Assembly: GCF_900113545.1 (NCBI RefSeq) | Contig: NZ_FOPS01000011.1 | Span: 1 to 64,000, forward strand | Direction: 5' to 3' | Length of the DNA stretch: 64,000 nt | Source of the DNA: Neisseria elongata subsp. elongata | Lineage (GTDB): Bacteria; Pseudomonadota; Gammaproteobacteria; Burkholderiales; Neisseriaceae | Shown here: in pieces, positions 1 to 7,847 of the stretch | Position numbering within the stretch: the first letter of the stretch is position 1 | How the letters are laid out: each line of letters starts with the position of its first letter | Notes under the pieces: model-generated | What the model was told of the DNA's origin: nothing | Seen by the model: only the letters and a program-made list of their open reading frames with translations | Database searches by the model: none | Position numbers and translations under genes: made by a program

Positions 1-779
1 ATCCGGGCGATATCCGGATGGGTTGCCTGCGCCTTTTCCACGGCGATTTGCGCCATGCGGGACAGCATGGATTTGCCTTGGTTGGCATTGAAGCCTGCGT
101 TTGGGGCGATGAATTTATTATTCACGCGGATGCCGGTGCGCCGGGCATAGCGTGCCTCTCCGGTATAAGGGTTCGCACCTATATCGACAGTGATGGACTC
201 AAGAGTCGGTCTGGGTTGGACACGGCTTTCTCCCATACTGCGAGACAGGGGTTTGACACGGCAGCGACAGCGGTAGTCCAAAGGAGGGTACAAAGTATTC
301 CACACGGGGTCATCGGCTGCATAGACGCGACCATGTAACATACGGTGGGTTTCGCGGGTGCGGCTGTCGTTGATGGCAACGTACTGCCAATAAGGGTGTG
401 TGTCGATGGAATCCATCATTTCGGCGTAGCGACCTGCCATGTAGGCCGACTGCATATTGGTCAGATAGATGGTTTTCAGGCGGTGCGGACTGCCGAGCTG
501 TACGCTTTGGGTTTCGCCTTCGGGATTTTTAACTTCCTGCCTGCCCCACCAGCCTTTACGTTGTAAGACGGGGGCGAGTTCGCGGTCGAACTCTTCCAGC
601 GTCCGGCCTTGTTCGGCGGCATCGACGACGGCGGAATAGATGTCGGAGAGCACATCCATTTTGGCGGTTTTGGCCACCGTAAAGGCAGTGGCGTGCGCGT
701 CGTCCAACATATCCTGCCAGTCCCAAGATACGGCAATGCCTTTTTGCTTGAGATAGGCGACGGCAGCTTCGGGTTTCAT
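1..779 (-). CDS. Mu gpF-like phage head morphogenesis protein (partial, runs off left edge)
   Basis: This minor head protein of the Mu gpF / SPP1 gp7 family would act in prohead assembly and DNA packaging. The minus strand is open from an ATG at 779 to the window edge. It starts MKPEAAVAYLKQKGIAVSW and later contains LTNMQSAYMAGRYAEM and the family-typical NDSRTRETHRMLHGRV and PPLDYRCRCRV. In Mu, gpF follows the portal gene, as here. Upstream in the same frame is NGGFG before the Met, then the deletion junction with the portal fragment, so the native N-terminus may be lost. The C-terminus is outside the window. Confidence 0.8.
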   Translation of the reverse strand, partial: MKPEAAVAYLKQKGIAVSWDWQDMLDDAHATAFTVAKTAKMDVLSDIYSAVVDAAEQGRTLEEFDRELAPVLQRKGWWGRQEVKNPEGETQSVQLGSPHRLKTIYLTNMQSAYMAGRYAEMMDSIDTHPYWQYVAINDSRTRETHRMLHGRVYAADDPVWNTLYPPLDYRCRCRVKPLSRSMGESRVQPRPTLESITVDIGANPYTGEARYARRTGIRVNNKFIAPNAGFNANQGKSMLSRMAQIAVEKAQATHPDIAR

Positions 780-783
780 GCCG

Positions 784-1035
784 AAGCCGCCATTCGAGGC
801 GGGCGACAGCGGCTTTTCGGCGGCGCACCAGCGAGCCGACCAACGGGTCGCGCATCAGCTCGCGGTAAACGGAAATTTGCCTGCCCATTTTGCGCAAAAC
901 GGGGTCGGGATTAGGCAGCCAGCCGTTAAAACCGCTGAAAAACTGGCGGGAAACGGCGAGATGGGCAGATAAATCCTGCGGCTTGAAGGTCATGATGCCT
1001 TGACTGGTTTTGAGTTTGAGGTGGGGTTTGGGCAT
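784..1035 (-). pseudogene. Mu gp29-like portal protein (DUF935), N-terminal fragment only
   Basis: The portal protein forms the dodecameric DNA channel at the capsid vertex. Only about the first 84 residues remain (MPKPHLKLKTSQG through VARLEWRL), against roughly 500 in the family. After that the reading continues out of frame through gpF sequence, with no portal homology, to a stop near 556. The order large terminase, portal, gpF is that of Mu, so an internal deletion has removed most of the portal gene and joined its start to gpF in a different frame. No functional portal can be made from this copy. Confidence 0.75.
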
Positions 1036-1056
1036 GATATGTACTCTTTAAATACC

Positions 1057-2559
1057 TTAATAACCTTTGGTTAATGCGCTTTTTCGGCGGATTCGGCGGC
1101 TGGCTACGCGTATTGGTCCGGTATTCAGCTCGCGGCTGGCGTAATAGGCAAGGACAAAGGCAATCGCCGCGTCGCCGTGGCGTTTTTTGCCGTCTTGACC
1201 TTTAGTACGTACGTCGGGGATGCGCGGCACGCCTCTGACCAGCTCGAAGGCGCGCAGGTCAGTCAGGATGTCTTCGTCTTTGGGGATTGCGTCCAACGTG
1301 CCGTCTTCGAGGGCGGCTTTGAATGGCGCGGTATGGGTGCGGTACCAGTTTTCCGAGAGCATGACCGACTCGCATACCTCCGCACCAAATTCGTCGCGCA
1401 TGGCTTCAGCGATTGACTGGCCGTTGCCGCGTGCATCCAATGCCGCTCCGCGCAGATTGGGTAAGCCGTGCAACAGGTGTGCCATGATTTGCTCTTGTTG
1501 GGCAAACGGCATATTGCCCAACTCCAACACGAACGGCGGCTTAAGGCTTAAATTAGTCTGCTGCAATAAAGGGACGATGACGGTACGGTCGCCGCTGCGG
1601 GCAAAGTCTTCGCCCACAAAGGAAACCCAGGTTTTATCTAAACCGTCGAGCAGCGGTTGCAGGGTGTCGGCTATCCAGTCCGCTACTTCGGCGGCGCGGC
1701 GCGGCTCGGGCAAGAGGCCGAACTCATCGCTTTGGTCGTATCTGATAACCGGCGTATAAGAACTCATACGGCTCTCAATCAAGGCTCGGTTGAGCCATTT
1801 GCCGCCGCCGTTTTTAGGGATGCAGTCCAACTCTTCGGATGCGTCGTCGCCGTAGAAATCACGAATCTCTTTGCACCATGCCTCCTCTCCCTCTTTCGTC
1901 CACTCTTTACCCAAACGCAGGCAGATGCGGCGGTAGAGGCCGTCTGAAACGGCCTCGTCGAAAGTAATGCGGTGGATGGAGTACGGCTTTTTGCCCGCAC
2001 GAATGTCGGTAATCAGCTCGTTGAACGGATTGTCCACACCGTCATGGGTAGAGATGATGTGTACTTGCCCGCCCCACATCAGCAATGCCATTGCCGCTTT
2101 GAGCAGCTCGCCGAGCTGCTCATGGAACGCCGCCTCGTCAATGATGACGCGCCCCTGCTTACCGCGAAGGTTTGAGGGGCGGCTGGACAGGGCGGTAACA
2201 CGCCAGCCGGAGGCAAAACGGATGACGAAGGCGAGGACGGATTTTTTGTCGTCACCCTCGACGAACACCTCCTCGGTCTCTTCGATTTCTCCCGCCGCCA
2301 AACCGTAGAATTTCGCCCAGTTGGCACAGTCGCGGATGAATTCGATGGCCATGTCTTTGTTATAGCCGATGTACCATGCGTCCATGCCTTTAGCGGATGC
2401 GGCCAGCAAGGCGGTATCGGCAGCTTCTCCCCAGCTCAAACCGATACGGCGTGATTTTTCGCACAGCTTGACCGGCGAAGTATCGGCGCACCAGCGCTGC
2501 TGATAAGGCAGCAGCGCCATCGGGGTGCGGTCTTCGATTTTATTTTCAGGCGACATCAT
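1057..2559 (-). CDS. Mu gp28-like large terminase subunit
   Basis: This is the packaging ATPase/nuclease that moves prophage DNA into proheads. At 500 residues it is close to Mu gp28. A Walker A-like stretch (EKSRRIGLSWGEA) lies at residues 34-46, Walker B (VIIDEAAF) at 138-145, and an acidic C-terminal nuclease core begins near GEDFARSGDRTVIV (residues 316-329). The start at 2559 gives MMSPENK; the second ATG is equally possible. It lies downstream of the DUF3486 small subunit, with a 123-base gap, and upstream of the broken portal. The frame is intact. Confidence 0.88.
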   Translation of the reverse strand: MMSPENKIEDRTPMALLPYQQRWCADTSPVKLCEKSRRIGLSWGEAADTALLAASAKGMDAWYIGYNKDMAIEFIRDCANWAKFYGLAAGEIEETEEVFVEGDDKKSVLAFVIRFASGWRVTALSSRPSNLRGKQGRVIIDEAAFHEQLGELLKAAMALLMWGGQVHIISTHDGVDNPFNELITDIRAGKKPYSIHRITFDEAVSDGLYRRICLRLGKEWTKEGEEAWCKEIRDFYGDDASEELDCIPKNGGGKWLNRALIESRMSSYTPVIRYDQSDEFGLLPEPRRAAEVADWIADTLQPLLDGLDKTWVSFVGEDFARSGDRTVIVPLLQQTNLSLKPPFVLELGNMPFAQQEQIMAHLLHGLPNLRGAALDARGNGQSIAEAMRDEFGAEVCESVMLSENWYRTHTAPFKAALEDGTLDAIPKDEDILTDLRAFELVRGVPRIPDVRTKGQDGKKRHGDAAIAFVLAYYASRELNTGPIRVASRRIRRKSALTKGY

Positions 2560-2682
2560 CGATACCTAGAATTTGCTTTCTAATCATTCGGCATGTTGAT
2601 TGGGAAATTTTGATATTCCTACTCAAAGGATGGCGTCTGCCACGACTGGGAGGAAGTTTGTTTTTAAGTCTGATACAGGTAA

Positions 2683-3222
2683 TCATGACGCAATCCCCAA
2701 GATCTGTTTACGGATGGCTTCGGCCGCTTCGTCGGACAAACCACCTTTTCTAGCCTGTTTGGCTACATCATCGGCAGCAGCGGCCACTTTGGCTTTGACC
2801 TTGGCCTGATACTCTTTCAGGCGAGTGCTGGCTGATGTTAGAGTAGCGATATTTTTGGCCGCTTTCGCAACCATGCTAAACCTGTCTACAGCCGATAAGT
2901 CTTCCATTTCACCAATTTCCAACATGGCTTCAAATAATTCGGACTGCACCATTGCAACCAATGCTTCGGAGCGGGTATCACCTTCATCGGCTGCGCCTTC
3001 GGCAATCAGTCGCGCGGCTTCGGTGCTGGATTTGATGGCAGTAAAACGACGTTGCACTTTTTGGCCGTAGCGGTGGGCGGCTGAGCGGCTGATTTCATAG
3101 CCTTGGTCTTGCAGCCATTCGACAATGGCTTGGTAGTCTGAAAAACCGTTTTCTACCAGCTTCCGTTCAAATTCATGTCGGACGGCTTCGGGGAGTTTTT
3201 CAATGCTGCTGCGTTGCGCCAT
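2683..3222 (-). CDS. Mu gp27-like small terminase subunit (DUF3486)
   Basis: This DNA-binding packaging partner of the large terminase has 179 residues and starts MAQRSSIEKLPEAVR. The N-terminal half carries an HTH-like segment (FSDYQAIVEWLQDQGYEI), and the Ala/Lys-rich C-terminal half is probably helical (LKEYQAKVKAKVAAAADDV). I chose the ATG at 3222 because it lies two bases after the stop of the preceding gene; an ATG at 3234 would overlap that gene. Family and order (gp26, gp27, gp28) match Mu. Confidence 0.8.
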   Translation of the reverse strand: MAQRSSIEKLPEAVRHEFERKLVENGFSDYQAIVEWLQDQGYEISRSAAHRYGQKVQRRFTAIKSSTEAARLIAEGAADEGDTRSEALVAMVQSELFEAMLEIGEMEDLSAVDRFSMVAKAAKNIATLTSASTRLKEYQAKVKAKVAAAADDVAKQARKGGLSDEAAEAIRKQILGIAS

Positions 3223-3224
3223 GC

Positions 3225-3542
3225 CTAGCTCCATACTTTCTCAGGCCGTGCAATACCGGCACGGCACTCCACCGTATATTCGGCAATATCGACACCTAAA
3301 CTGGTCAAGTCGGCAAACCACAGGCCGTGCGGGGCTTTATTGAGGTCTACCATTTTGCGGTCAGCCAGATAATCAAGTTGTTGGCGTAGCTCCAGTGCGG
3401 TGGTTTGCGGGTAAATCGCGTTCATAATGTCCAACAGGAAGGTTTCGCTGGTAGTGTGCGGGCGGGCTTTATTAAGGGTGTTGATGATGTTCCAACGCAT
3501 CCCTTCACGGCGTTGTTTGGCAATCAATTCTTGGCTAATCAT
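3225..3542 (-). CDS. Mu gp26-like phage protein
   Basis: This 105-residue protein starts MISQELIAKQRREGMRW. It looks like a small winged-helix protein: RWNIINTLNKARPHTTSETFLL, then LRQQLDYLADRKMVDL and a beta-type wing (KAPHGLWFADLTSLG). Its position just before the small terminase matches Mu gp26, whose function is not well known. A longer in-frame reading up to 3962 exists, but it would overlap two better supported genes, so I start at the ATG at 3542, which overlaps the end of the preceding gene by four bases. Confidence 0.6.
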   Translation of the reverse strand: MISQELIAKQRREGMRWNIINTLNKARPHTTSETFLLDIMNAIYPQTTALELRQQLDYLADRKMVDLNKAPHGLWFADLTSLGVDIAEYTVECRAGIARPEKVWS

Positions 3543-3859
3543 TTCTTTACGCTTTCCATTTTGTATATTTCGGTGAGTTTCTCGGCGACGTTGTCGAGCT
3601 TGGCTTCGAGTACGACCTGATTGCGGATGTAGTCTTCCCGCAAAACATAGGTCAGGGGCAGGCCGGCGTTGAATTCCGCCAGTTTGTTTTCCATGATTTC
3701 GACTTTGCCTTGCAGGCGTTCCTGCTGTTTTTGGCGTTCGTCCTGCTGCTCGCGGAATTGCGCCAGCAGCATTTTGCCGAAGGTAAAACAGATGCCGAGG
3801 AAGGAGAGAAGAAATCCGACCAACTGCCAAAACTCGATGTGGATAAACGTTTTTTCCAT
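3539..3859 (-). CDS. Mu gp25-like phage membrane protein with coiled coil
   Basis: This 106-residue protein starts MEKTFIHIEFWQLVGF. One hydrophobic segment (residues about 9-30) is followed by a charged, Gln-rich stretch (AQFREQQDERQKQQERLQGK) and a predicted coiled coil. Size, topology and position fit the gp25-type proteins of Mu-like phages. The function is unknown. The start is set by a TAATG overlap with the zinc-finger gene. A spanin-like role is unlikely, because a spanin pair lies just upstream. Confidence 0.55.
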   Translation of the reverse strand: MEKTFIHIEFWQLVGFLLSFLGICFTFGKMLLAQFREQQDERQKQQERLQGKVEIMENKLAEFNAGLPLTYVLREDYIRNQVVLEAKLDNVAEKLTEIYKMESVKK

Positions 3860-4068
3860 TAGGGATAACCCCTCTCGTAATATTCTTGACACAACACACA
3901 GCGCGTACAGCCTTGGACGGCTTTTTGCCTGGCTTCAGGTATCGGGCTGCCGCAATCTTCACAGTGGCTCAGGCTGACGGAATGTTGAGGTTTGGTTTGA
4001 TGTTTGGATAAAGCCTCGCTCAAAAAGACGGCTTCGTATTCGGCGGCTTGGTCGGCAAAATCAGTCAT
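3859..4068 (-). CDS. TraR/DksA-type C4 zinc-finger protein
   Basis: This 69-residue protein has a single C4 zinc finger, CEDCGSPIPEARQKA followed by CTRCVLC. That is the pattern of phage and plasmid TraR/DksA-like proteins, which bind the secondary channel of RNA polymerase. The helical hairpin of full DksA is mostly absent, so control of transcription is likely but unproven. It overlaps the stop of the o-spanin gene upstream and the start of the gp25-like gene downstream, consistent with one lysis/packaging operon. Confidence 0.75.
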   Translation of the reverse strand: MTDFADQAAEYEAVFLSEALSKHQTKPQHSVSLSHCEDCGSPIPEARQKAVQGCTRCVLCQEYYERGYP

Positions 4069-4351
4069 CTTTCAGACGGCCTTTCGAATACCACGCCTGC
4101 CAGCCGGAGATTTGCACTTCCAGCTTTTGGCAGTATTCGCCATAGCGGATAACGTGGTTTAAAAGTTGTTCGGGTGAGCCGCCGGTCGGACGCTCGGGGC
4201 GTTCGTATTTGACCAGCAGCCCGGAAGATACGGGCGGCAAAACAGCCGCCTCCACGGTTTTAATCGGTGTATCCGAAGGCGCGTTTGTAGAGGTGCAGGC
4301 TGTTAGGGCCGATACCGTTAAAGCTGCTGCCGTCTTTATCCACTGCTGCAC
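4061..4351 (-). CDS. Outer-membrane spanin, Rz1-like lipoprotein (GTG start)
   Basis: This 96-residue protein starts at a GTG and reads VQQWIKTAAALTVSALTAC. It has a positively charged start, a hydrophobic core and a lipobox (LTAC) with Cys19 as the lipidated residue. The mature part is Pro-rich, as in Rz1. Its 5' end overlaps the end of the Rz-like gene (4260-4646) in another frame, the usual Rz/Rz1 layout. I prefer this start to the upstream ATG at 4438, because only the GTG gives a proper signal peptide. The role is fusing inner and outer membranes at lysis. Confidence 0.72.
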   Translation of the reverse strand: MQQWIKTAAALTVSALTACTSTNAPSDTPIKTVEAAVLPPVSSGLLVKYERPERPTGGSPEQLLNHVIRYGEYCQKLEVQISGWQAWYSKGRLKDD

Positions 4352-4646
4352 GGGTTTGCTCCTGTAAGGTGTTGCGGGATTTCTCCAATTCGGCCTGTGC
4401 CTCGGCCAACTCTTTGCTTTGTCGTTGCGATAAGTCATACCAATGTTGCTTTTCAGCCGCCGCTGCAGCCAGCTTCACGCCGTATTCCTGCTCGGCAGCC
4501 AAACGTTGCGCCGTATGGGTCAGCTGCATCTGCGTCGTCTCCGCCGTGCAGGTATGTTTGGCACGGACGTAGCCTGCACCATATGTGCCGCCCAGTAATA
4601 CGGCGGCGAGCAATGCGGCCGGCCATGCCTTAATCACCGTCCACAT
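4260..4646 (-). CDS. Inner-membrane spanin, Rz-like
   Basis: This 128-residue protein has one N-terminal membrane segment (AWPAALLAAVLLGGTYGAGY) and then a long periplasmic coiled coil rich in Ala, Glu and Gln (AAEQEYGVKLAAAAAEKQHW through ELEKSRNTLQEQ). That is the standard i-spanin form. With the overlapping o-spanin gene it would bridge the periplasm in the last step of lysis. It overlaps the end of the probable holin gene by 17 bases. Confidence 0.75.
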   Translation of the reverse strand: MWTVIKAWPAALLAAVLLGGTYGAGYVRAKHTCTAETTQMQLTHTAQRLAAEQEYGVKLAAAAAEKQHWYDLSQRQSKELAEAQAELEKSRNTLQEQTRAAVDKDGSSFNGIGPNSLHLYKRAFGYTD

Positions 4647-4890
4647 TTCCGCCTCCTTCGCGCCGCTCGATTTCCGCTACTTGCGGAATGACTGACAGGC
4701 CGCGCTTAATCAGGGCATAACCGCCGACCATTGCGCCGTATGCCCACCAAAGCCATTCGGGGGCATCGGCTGTCTGCATAAATTTGAAGGTCATCGTGCC
4801 GGCGGCAACATTGGCCCAGAGTTTGGTGTGGCTGATATTTCCCGTGGCCGGATTGGAGACCAAGCCGGAAAGCCATTTGAAGAATCTCAT
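4630..4890 (-). CDS. Small phage membrane protein, probable holin (DUF2644-like)
   Basis: This 86-residue protein starts MRFFKWLSGLVSNPATG. Two hydrophobic stretches (about residues 24-36 and 45-62) and a charged C-terminus (EIERREGGG) fit a small holin. It sits between the endolysin and spanin genes, where a holin is expected. The resemblance to DUF2644 phage proteins is from memory, and holin activity is inferred from position and topology only. The ATG at 4890 is preferred to the one at 4929, which adds a non-hydrophobic leader. Confidence 0.55.
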   Translation of the reverse strand: MRFFKWLSGLVSNPATGNISHTKLWANVAAGTMTFKFMQTADAPEWLWWAYGAMVGGYALIKRGLSVIPQVAEIERREGGGNVDGD

Positions 4891-4968
4891 TTTTATTTCC
4901 GTCGTATGGGTCGGCCGGCTGAAAAACACCTTTTGGGTTAGGCAATCGTTTTTCAGACGGCCTGAAAT

Positions 4969-5472
4969 TTAATCGGTATTGTCCGCTGCTGCGTGAATCA
5001 GGTTTTGCGCCACACGGCGTACCCAACCCTTGCCGAAAGACGTGAACGTGCCGAGCTTGGTATAGAAGACCAGACGCTCGGCGTTGAAACGGAGCAGGAG
5101 GTCATTTTCAGGAAGTGAATTGATGGCTTTGAGACTGATTTCGCCGATAACGCCGTCGTCCGGCACGCCTGCGGCGCGTTGCAGCATACGGGCGGCATTG
5201 CCGTAGCCGTGGTTGATGCAGGCATCGAAGAATTGGAAAGCGACCGCTTCGGGCATTTGGTCGGCGTGGTAACGCTCCCAAAATGCCTTGCGGTAAATAC
5301 CGATGGCCTGCTCGCGCGTCATGGCGCGCATGGAGCCGTTAAAGCCGTTTGCCATTGCGGTACGCTTGGTGATGCCCCAGTTGGTTTCGCCGCCGGGGTC
5401 TTGAGGGTGGTTGACGTAACCGCCCTCGTGGGAGAGGACGCGTTCGATGAATTGGGTGAATTTGTCTGACAT
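4969..5472 (-). CDS. Phage endolysin, glycoside hydrolase 108 family
   Basis: This 167-residue lysozyme-like muramidase would cut peptidoglycan during lysis. The GH108 signature is clear at the N-terminus: VLSHEGGYVNHPQDPGG followed by ETNWGIT, with the Glu of HEGGY as the likely catalytic acid. The C-terminal half has FFDACINHGYGNAARMLQ, which fits the partner peptidoglycan-binding domain of this family. There is no signal peptide, so export should depend on the adjacent holin. It is the first gene of the lysis group. Confidence 0.9.
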   Translation of the reverse strand: MSDKFTQFIERVLSHEGGYVNHPQDPGGETNWGITKRTAMANGFNGSMRAMTREQAIGIYRKAFWERYHADQMPEAVAFQFFDACINHGYGNAARMLQRAAGVPDDGVIGEISLKAINSLPENDLLLRFNAERLVFYTKLGTFTSFGKGWVRRVAQNLIHAAADNTD

Positions 5473-5556
5473 GGGAAAATCCCTGTATTGAGTTGGAAAT
5501 CAATACAGGGATTGTAGGAAAGGCCGTCTGAGGGGGCTTTTAATGCGAGTTAAAAC

Positions 5557-5928
5557 TTAAATGTAACAAAAGGATTGAGGTGCGATACCGTTTGGCAAAA
5601 TATCTGCCAAATCTTTTTGTCGATTATATTTCTTTACTTTGCCTACTTTAATGGCATGTGCAATGTCTTTACCTTCAAAATAAGCTTCAAAGAAATCGGC
5701 ACTGATGCCGGAAAACTCTGCCGTTCTTTCCCATAAATGGATAGGAGACTCTGATATTAATTCTGCAATTTCAAACTCACCAACTACTTTTCCTATAGGT
5801 AAAGTGGCATATATCACTACTTTTTTAACTGCTTTGTTTTTGGGTAAAACCCGACGAAATTCAAATTTTTTCTCGCCACTAAGAATTTTTTCGGCATACT
5901 CGGGTTTAATAGATAACAAAACTTTCAT
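5557..5928 (-). CDS. ASCH-domain protein in prophage accessory locus
   Basis: This 123-residue protein starts MKVLLSIKPEYAEKILSGEK and continues KFEFRR, the typical opening of ASCH domains (a PUA-like fold that binds RNA or nucleosides). Later segments KVVIYATLPIGKVVGEFEI match the core strands. The best studied small ASCH enzyme, E. coli YqfB, hydrolyses N4-acetylcytidine; whether this one does is unknown. Its start overlaps the end of the GNAT gene by 23 bases, so the two are probably translationally coupled. The DNA is visibly more AT-rich than the lysis genes, which suggests a separately acquired cargo. Confidence 0.75.
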   Translation of the reverse strand: MKVLLSIKPEYAEKILSGEKKFEFRRVLPKNKAVKKVVIYATLPIGKVVGEFEIAELISESPIHLWERTAEFSGISADFFEAYFEGKDIAHAIKVGKVKKYNRQKDLADILPNGIAPQSFCYI

Positions 5929-6991
5929 TGACTTGACCTAATCTCAAAATATGATATGCCTGCAGGTGGGTAAGTGGCATAAAACCAAAATATTCACCTT
6001 TACTTAAACCAACCTGCTCAAGTAAATCTTTTCTTATGATTCGCTTGGGTAAGGCAATATTATACGAGAATCTCAATATATGCGGATACTTTCTTACCTG
6101 CCAAAATCGTTGTAACTCTTCTTGAGAGAAAACGCTATAAGGGGCACAGTATTTCTCAAATTCAGCATAGCTATCAAACGAATTAATGTGTCGATATTCT
6201 TCAACGACACATACCGAACTTATCAAGGCACGATAATAAGCCCTTCCCGGTTCATCAGTAGTTCGGTAGATAAATAAGACATCTCCACGTTTTAATTTTT
6301 CAATTCCACCCATATTAGTTAAATACACTTTATGGATACTGTTTGTTGGCGAAACGTCTTGAATAATAGAAGTATCTTCGGTTCTTAGTATTGAATCCGG
6401 AAGTAATCGTGTGTGCCATTCAGGGTAGATTGACAGTAAATAAATCTGAGGTTGATAAGTAGTATCCCCCCTAAAATTCACAAGAGGATAGTTTTTATTG
6501 GTATTTTCCACACCGTTATATATCAGATTAAAGCGTCGAGTTAAAACCAGTTCCGTTCCATTGGCCGTTACCTTTTCCGCCTCTCTCCAAAAACCATATC
6601 GTTCAAATAATGCAATTAAAGAGGCATGTTCAGAAAAAACAGTAACATAAATATCATTGAACCTGTATGTAATCGCATAGTCGAAGATTTTTTTTATAAA
6701 CCGCTCCCCAAGTTTAGTTCCGTGAGCATTGATTTTGAACGTCCCTACTTTCAACCAGCCACTACTGAAGTTGGTGGATAATACCGGAATACAATCATCA
6801 ATAACTTGGGGTTCTGCTTTCAAATATAGAAAACCATCAATCAGACCACGGTCGCCATAAAACACATAAGCATATTCTCCTGCTTTTCTTCGAAACCAAT
6901 CTGAAAATTCACAATAAGATGATTTCAAAGAATCGAAAAAAGGGTCGTCCAGATTTACATCAGCAAAACGTTTGTATTGTAAGTTTTCCAT
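5906..6991 (-). CDS. GNAT acetyltransferase fused to a PUA/ASCH-like domain
   Basis: This 361-residue protein starts MENLQYKRFADVNLDD after an AGGAAGAG ribosome site. Residues 1-150 look like a GNAT fold, with the acetyl-CoA loop near HGTKLGERFIKKIFDYA and a late FERYGFWREAE motif. Residues 190-361 look PUA-like: GDVLFIYRTTDEPG, ALISSVCVVEEY, and a closing YFGFMPLTHLQAYHIL. GNAT-PUA fusions are thought to act on RNA or nucleotides. With the overlapping ASCH gene it forms a two-gene accessory module between endolysin and repressor. The substrate is unknown. Confidence 0.65.
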   Translation of the reverse strand: MENLQYKRFADVNLDDPFFDSLKSSYCEFSDWFRRKAGEYAYVFYGDRGLIDGFLYLKAEPQVIDDCIPVLSTNFSSGWLKVGTFKINAHGTKLGERFIKKIFDYAITYRFNDIYVTVFSEHASLIALFERYGFWREAEKVTANGTELVLTRRFNLIYNGVENTNKNYPLVNFRGDTTYQPQIYLLSIYPEWHTRLLPDSILRTEDTSIIQDVSPTNSIHKVYLTNMGGIEKLKRGDVLFIYRTTDEPGRAYYRALISSVCVVEEYRHINSFDSYAEFEKYCAPYSVFSQEELQRFWQVRKYPHILRFSYNIALPKRIIRKDLLEQVGLSKGEYFGFMPLTHLQAYHILRLGQVNESFVIY

Positions 6992-7027
6992 CTTTCTCTT
7001 CCTGTTTCTATTACAGCTATTCTGGTT

Positions 7028-7246
7028 TTAGTTCAGGTCTTTTGATACCTGCACTACCTGCCCGATGATTTGAATATCGGGGTGTTCCGCCAGTGCCAAG
7101 GGCATAGGCGGATAGGTTGCGTTGTCGGAAATCAAGAGCAGGCTGCCGTCAATTTGGCGTTGGATACGTTTGACCCATAACACATCGCTGCTGCAATTCC
7201 TATATAGATAGTAATTATTCATACTGTCTAAAATTCTCAATATCAA
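7028..7246 (-). pseudogene. C-terminal relic of an S24/LexA-type phage repressor
   Basis: The 72-codon reading contains DVLWVKRIQRQIDGSLLL, ISDNATYPPMPL and DIQIIGQVVQV. This is the end of the S24 autoprotease domain of CI-like repressors, and the Lys of VKRI fits the catalytic lysine. The rest of the protease domain, including the Ser nucleophile, and the DNA-binding half are missing. In their place is an unrelated gene (7215-7847), whose end overlaps this fragment. I read it as what remained after that gene replaced most of the original repressor. Confidence 0.6.
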
Positions 7247-7847
7247 AACTTGGACACCAATCTATATTTTGTTTTACTGCCAATGCGGCAATTTGTTCAT
7301 TCCAATTTCCTAAGTAGGTTTCTTTTTCAATCCTATGGTGACGGAAATTAATACAAGGCATCACAAATTTCTTTGCAGAGGATGTTTCTTTTTTCTTTCC
7401 GGCTAGATCAAGACTGATTTCAAAAGTTGGTCTTGATCCATGCCATAGAAAAATGTCGTCTGAAACAAAGCAACAGTGGCTTTTAGGGTTGGGACAAGAC
7501 TGTGATTTTTGATAGCAGTCTAAAACCCCTAACAAATCATAAATACTGCCACTATGGATTCGGCCATTGATGTAAATCTGTTTGCCATTCCAATTTTCAA
7601 TATAATTCAAAAATACCCCAGCCATCCCAGCCTGTTCTGCTGTTTTATCGAAAGCGCAGCAATAGATGGTTTCTTTTTCAATCTCAAGATTCTCAAATAT
7701 TTTGGCACTTCTTGCCCAAAGTAATGCTGCTTGAAAATTTTTACTGTTGGATTTGACGAATGTTACAACCAGTAGATATTGCTTTGACAAGGCAAATGGA
7801 TTGATATGTTCTTTTTGGCACAATTCGAATTGATCCATTTTATCCAT
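7215..7847 (-). CDS. Unknown protein, 210 residues, coupled to the HTH regulator
   Basis: I do not recognise this protein. It is soluble-looking, with no signal or membrane segment, and starts MDKMDQFELCQKEHINPF. Visible features are a Cys/His-rich middle (CYQKSQSCPNPKSHCC), FVSDDIFLWHGSRP, and INFRHHRIEKETYLGNWNE near the end. Its start overlaps the end of the HTH gene by eight bases (ATGGATAA), so the two are probably co-translated. Base composition is AT-rich like the GNAT/ASCH pair. Position next to the repressor suggests a lysogenic-conversion gene, for example one acting in regulation or superinfection exclusion. Confidence 0.55.
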   Translation of the reverse strand: MDKMDQFELCQKEHINPFALSKQYLLVVTFVKSNSKNFQAALLWARSAKIFENLEIEKETIYCCAFDKTAEQAGMAGVFLNYIENWNGKQIYINGRIHSGSIYDLLGVLDCYQKSQSCPNPKSHCCFVSDDIFLWHGSRPTFEISLDLAGKKKETSSAKKFVMPCINFRHHRIEKETYLGNWNEQIAALAVKQNIDWCPSFDIENFRQYE

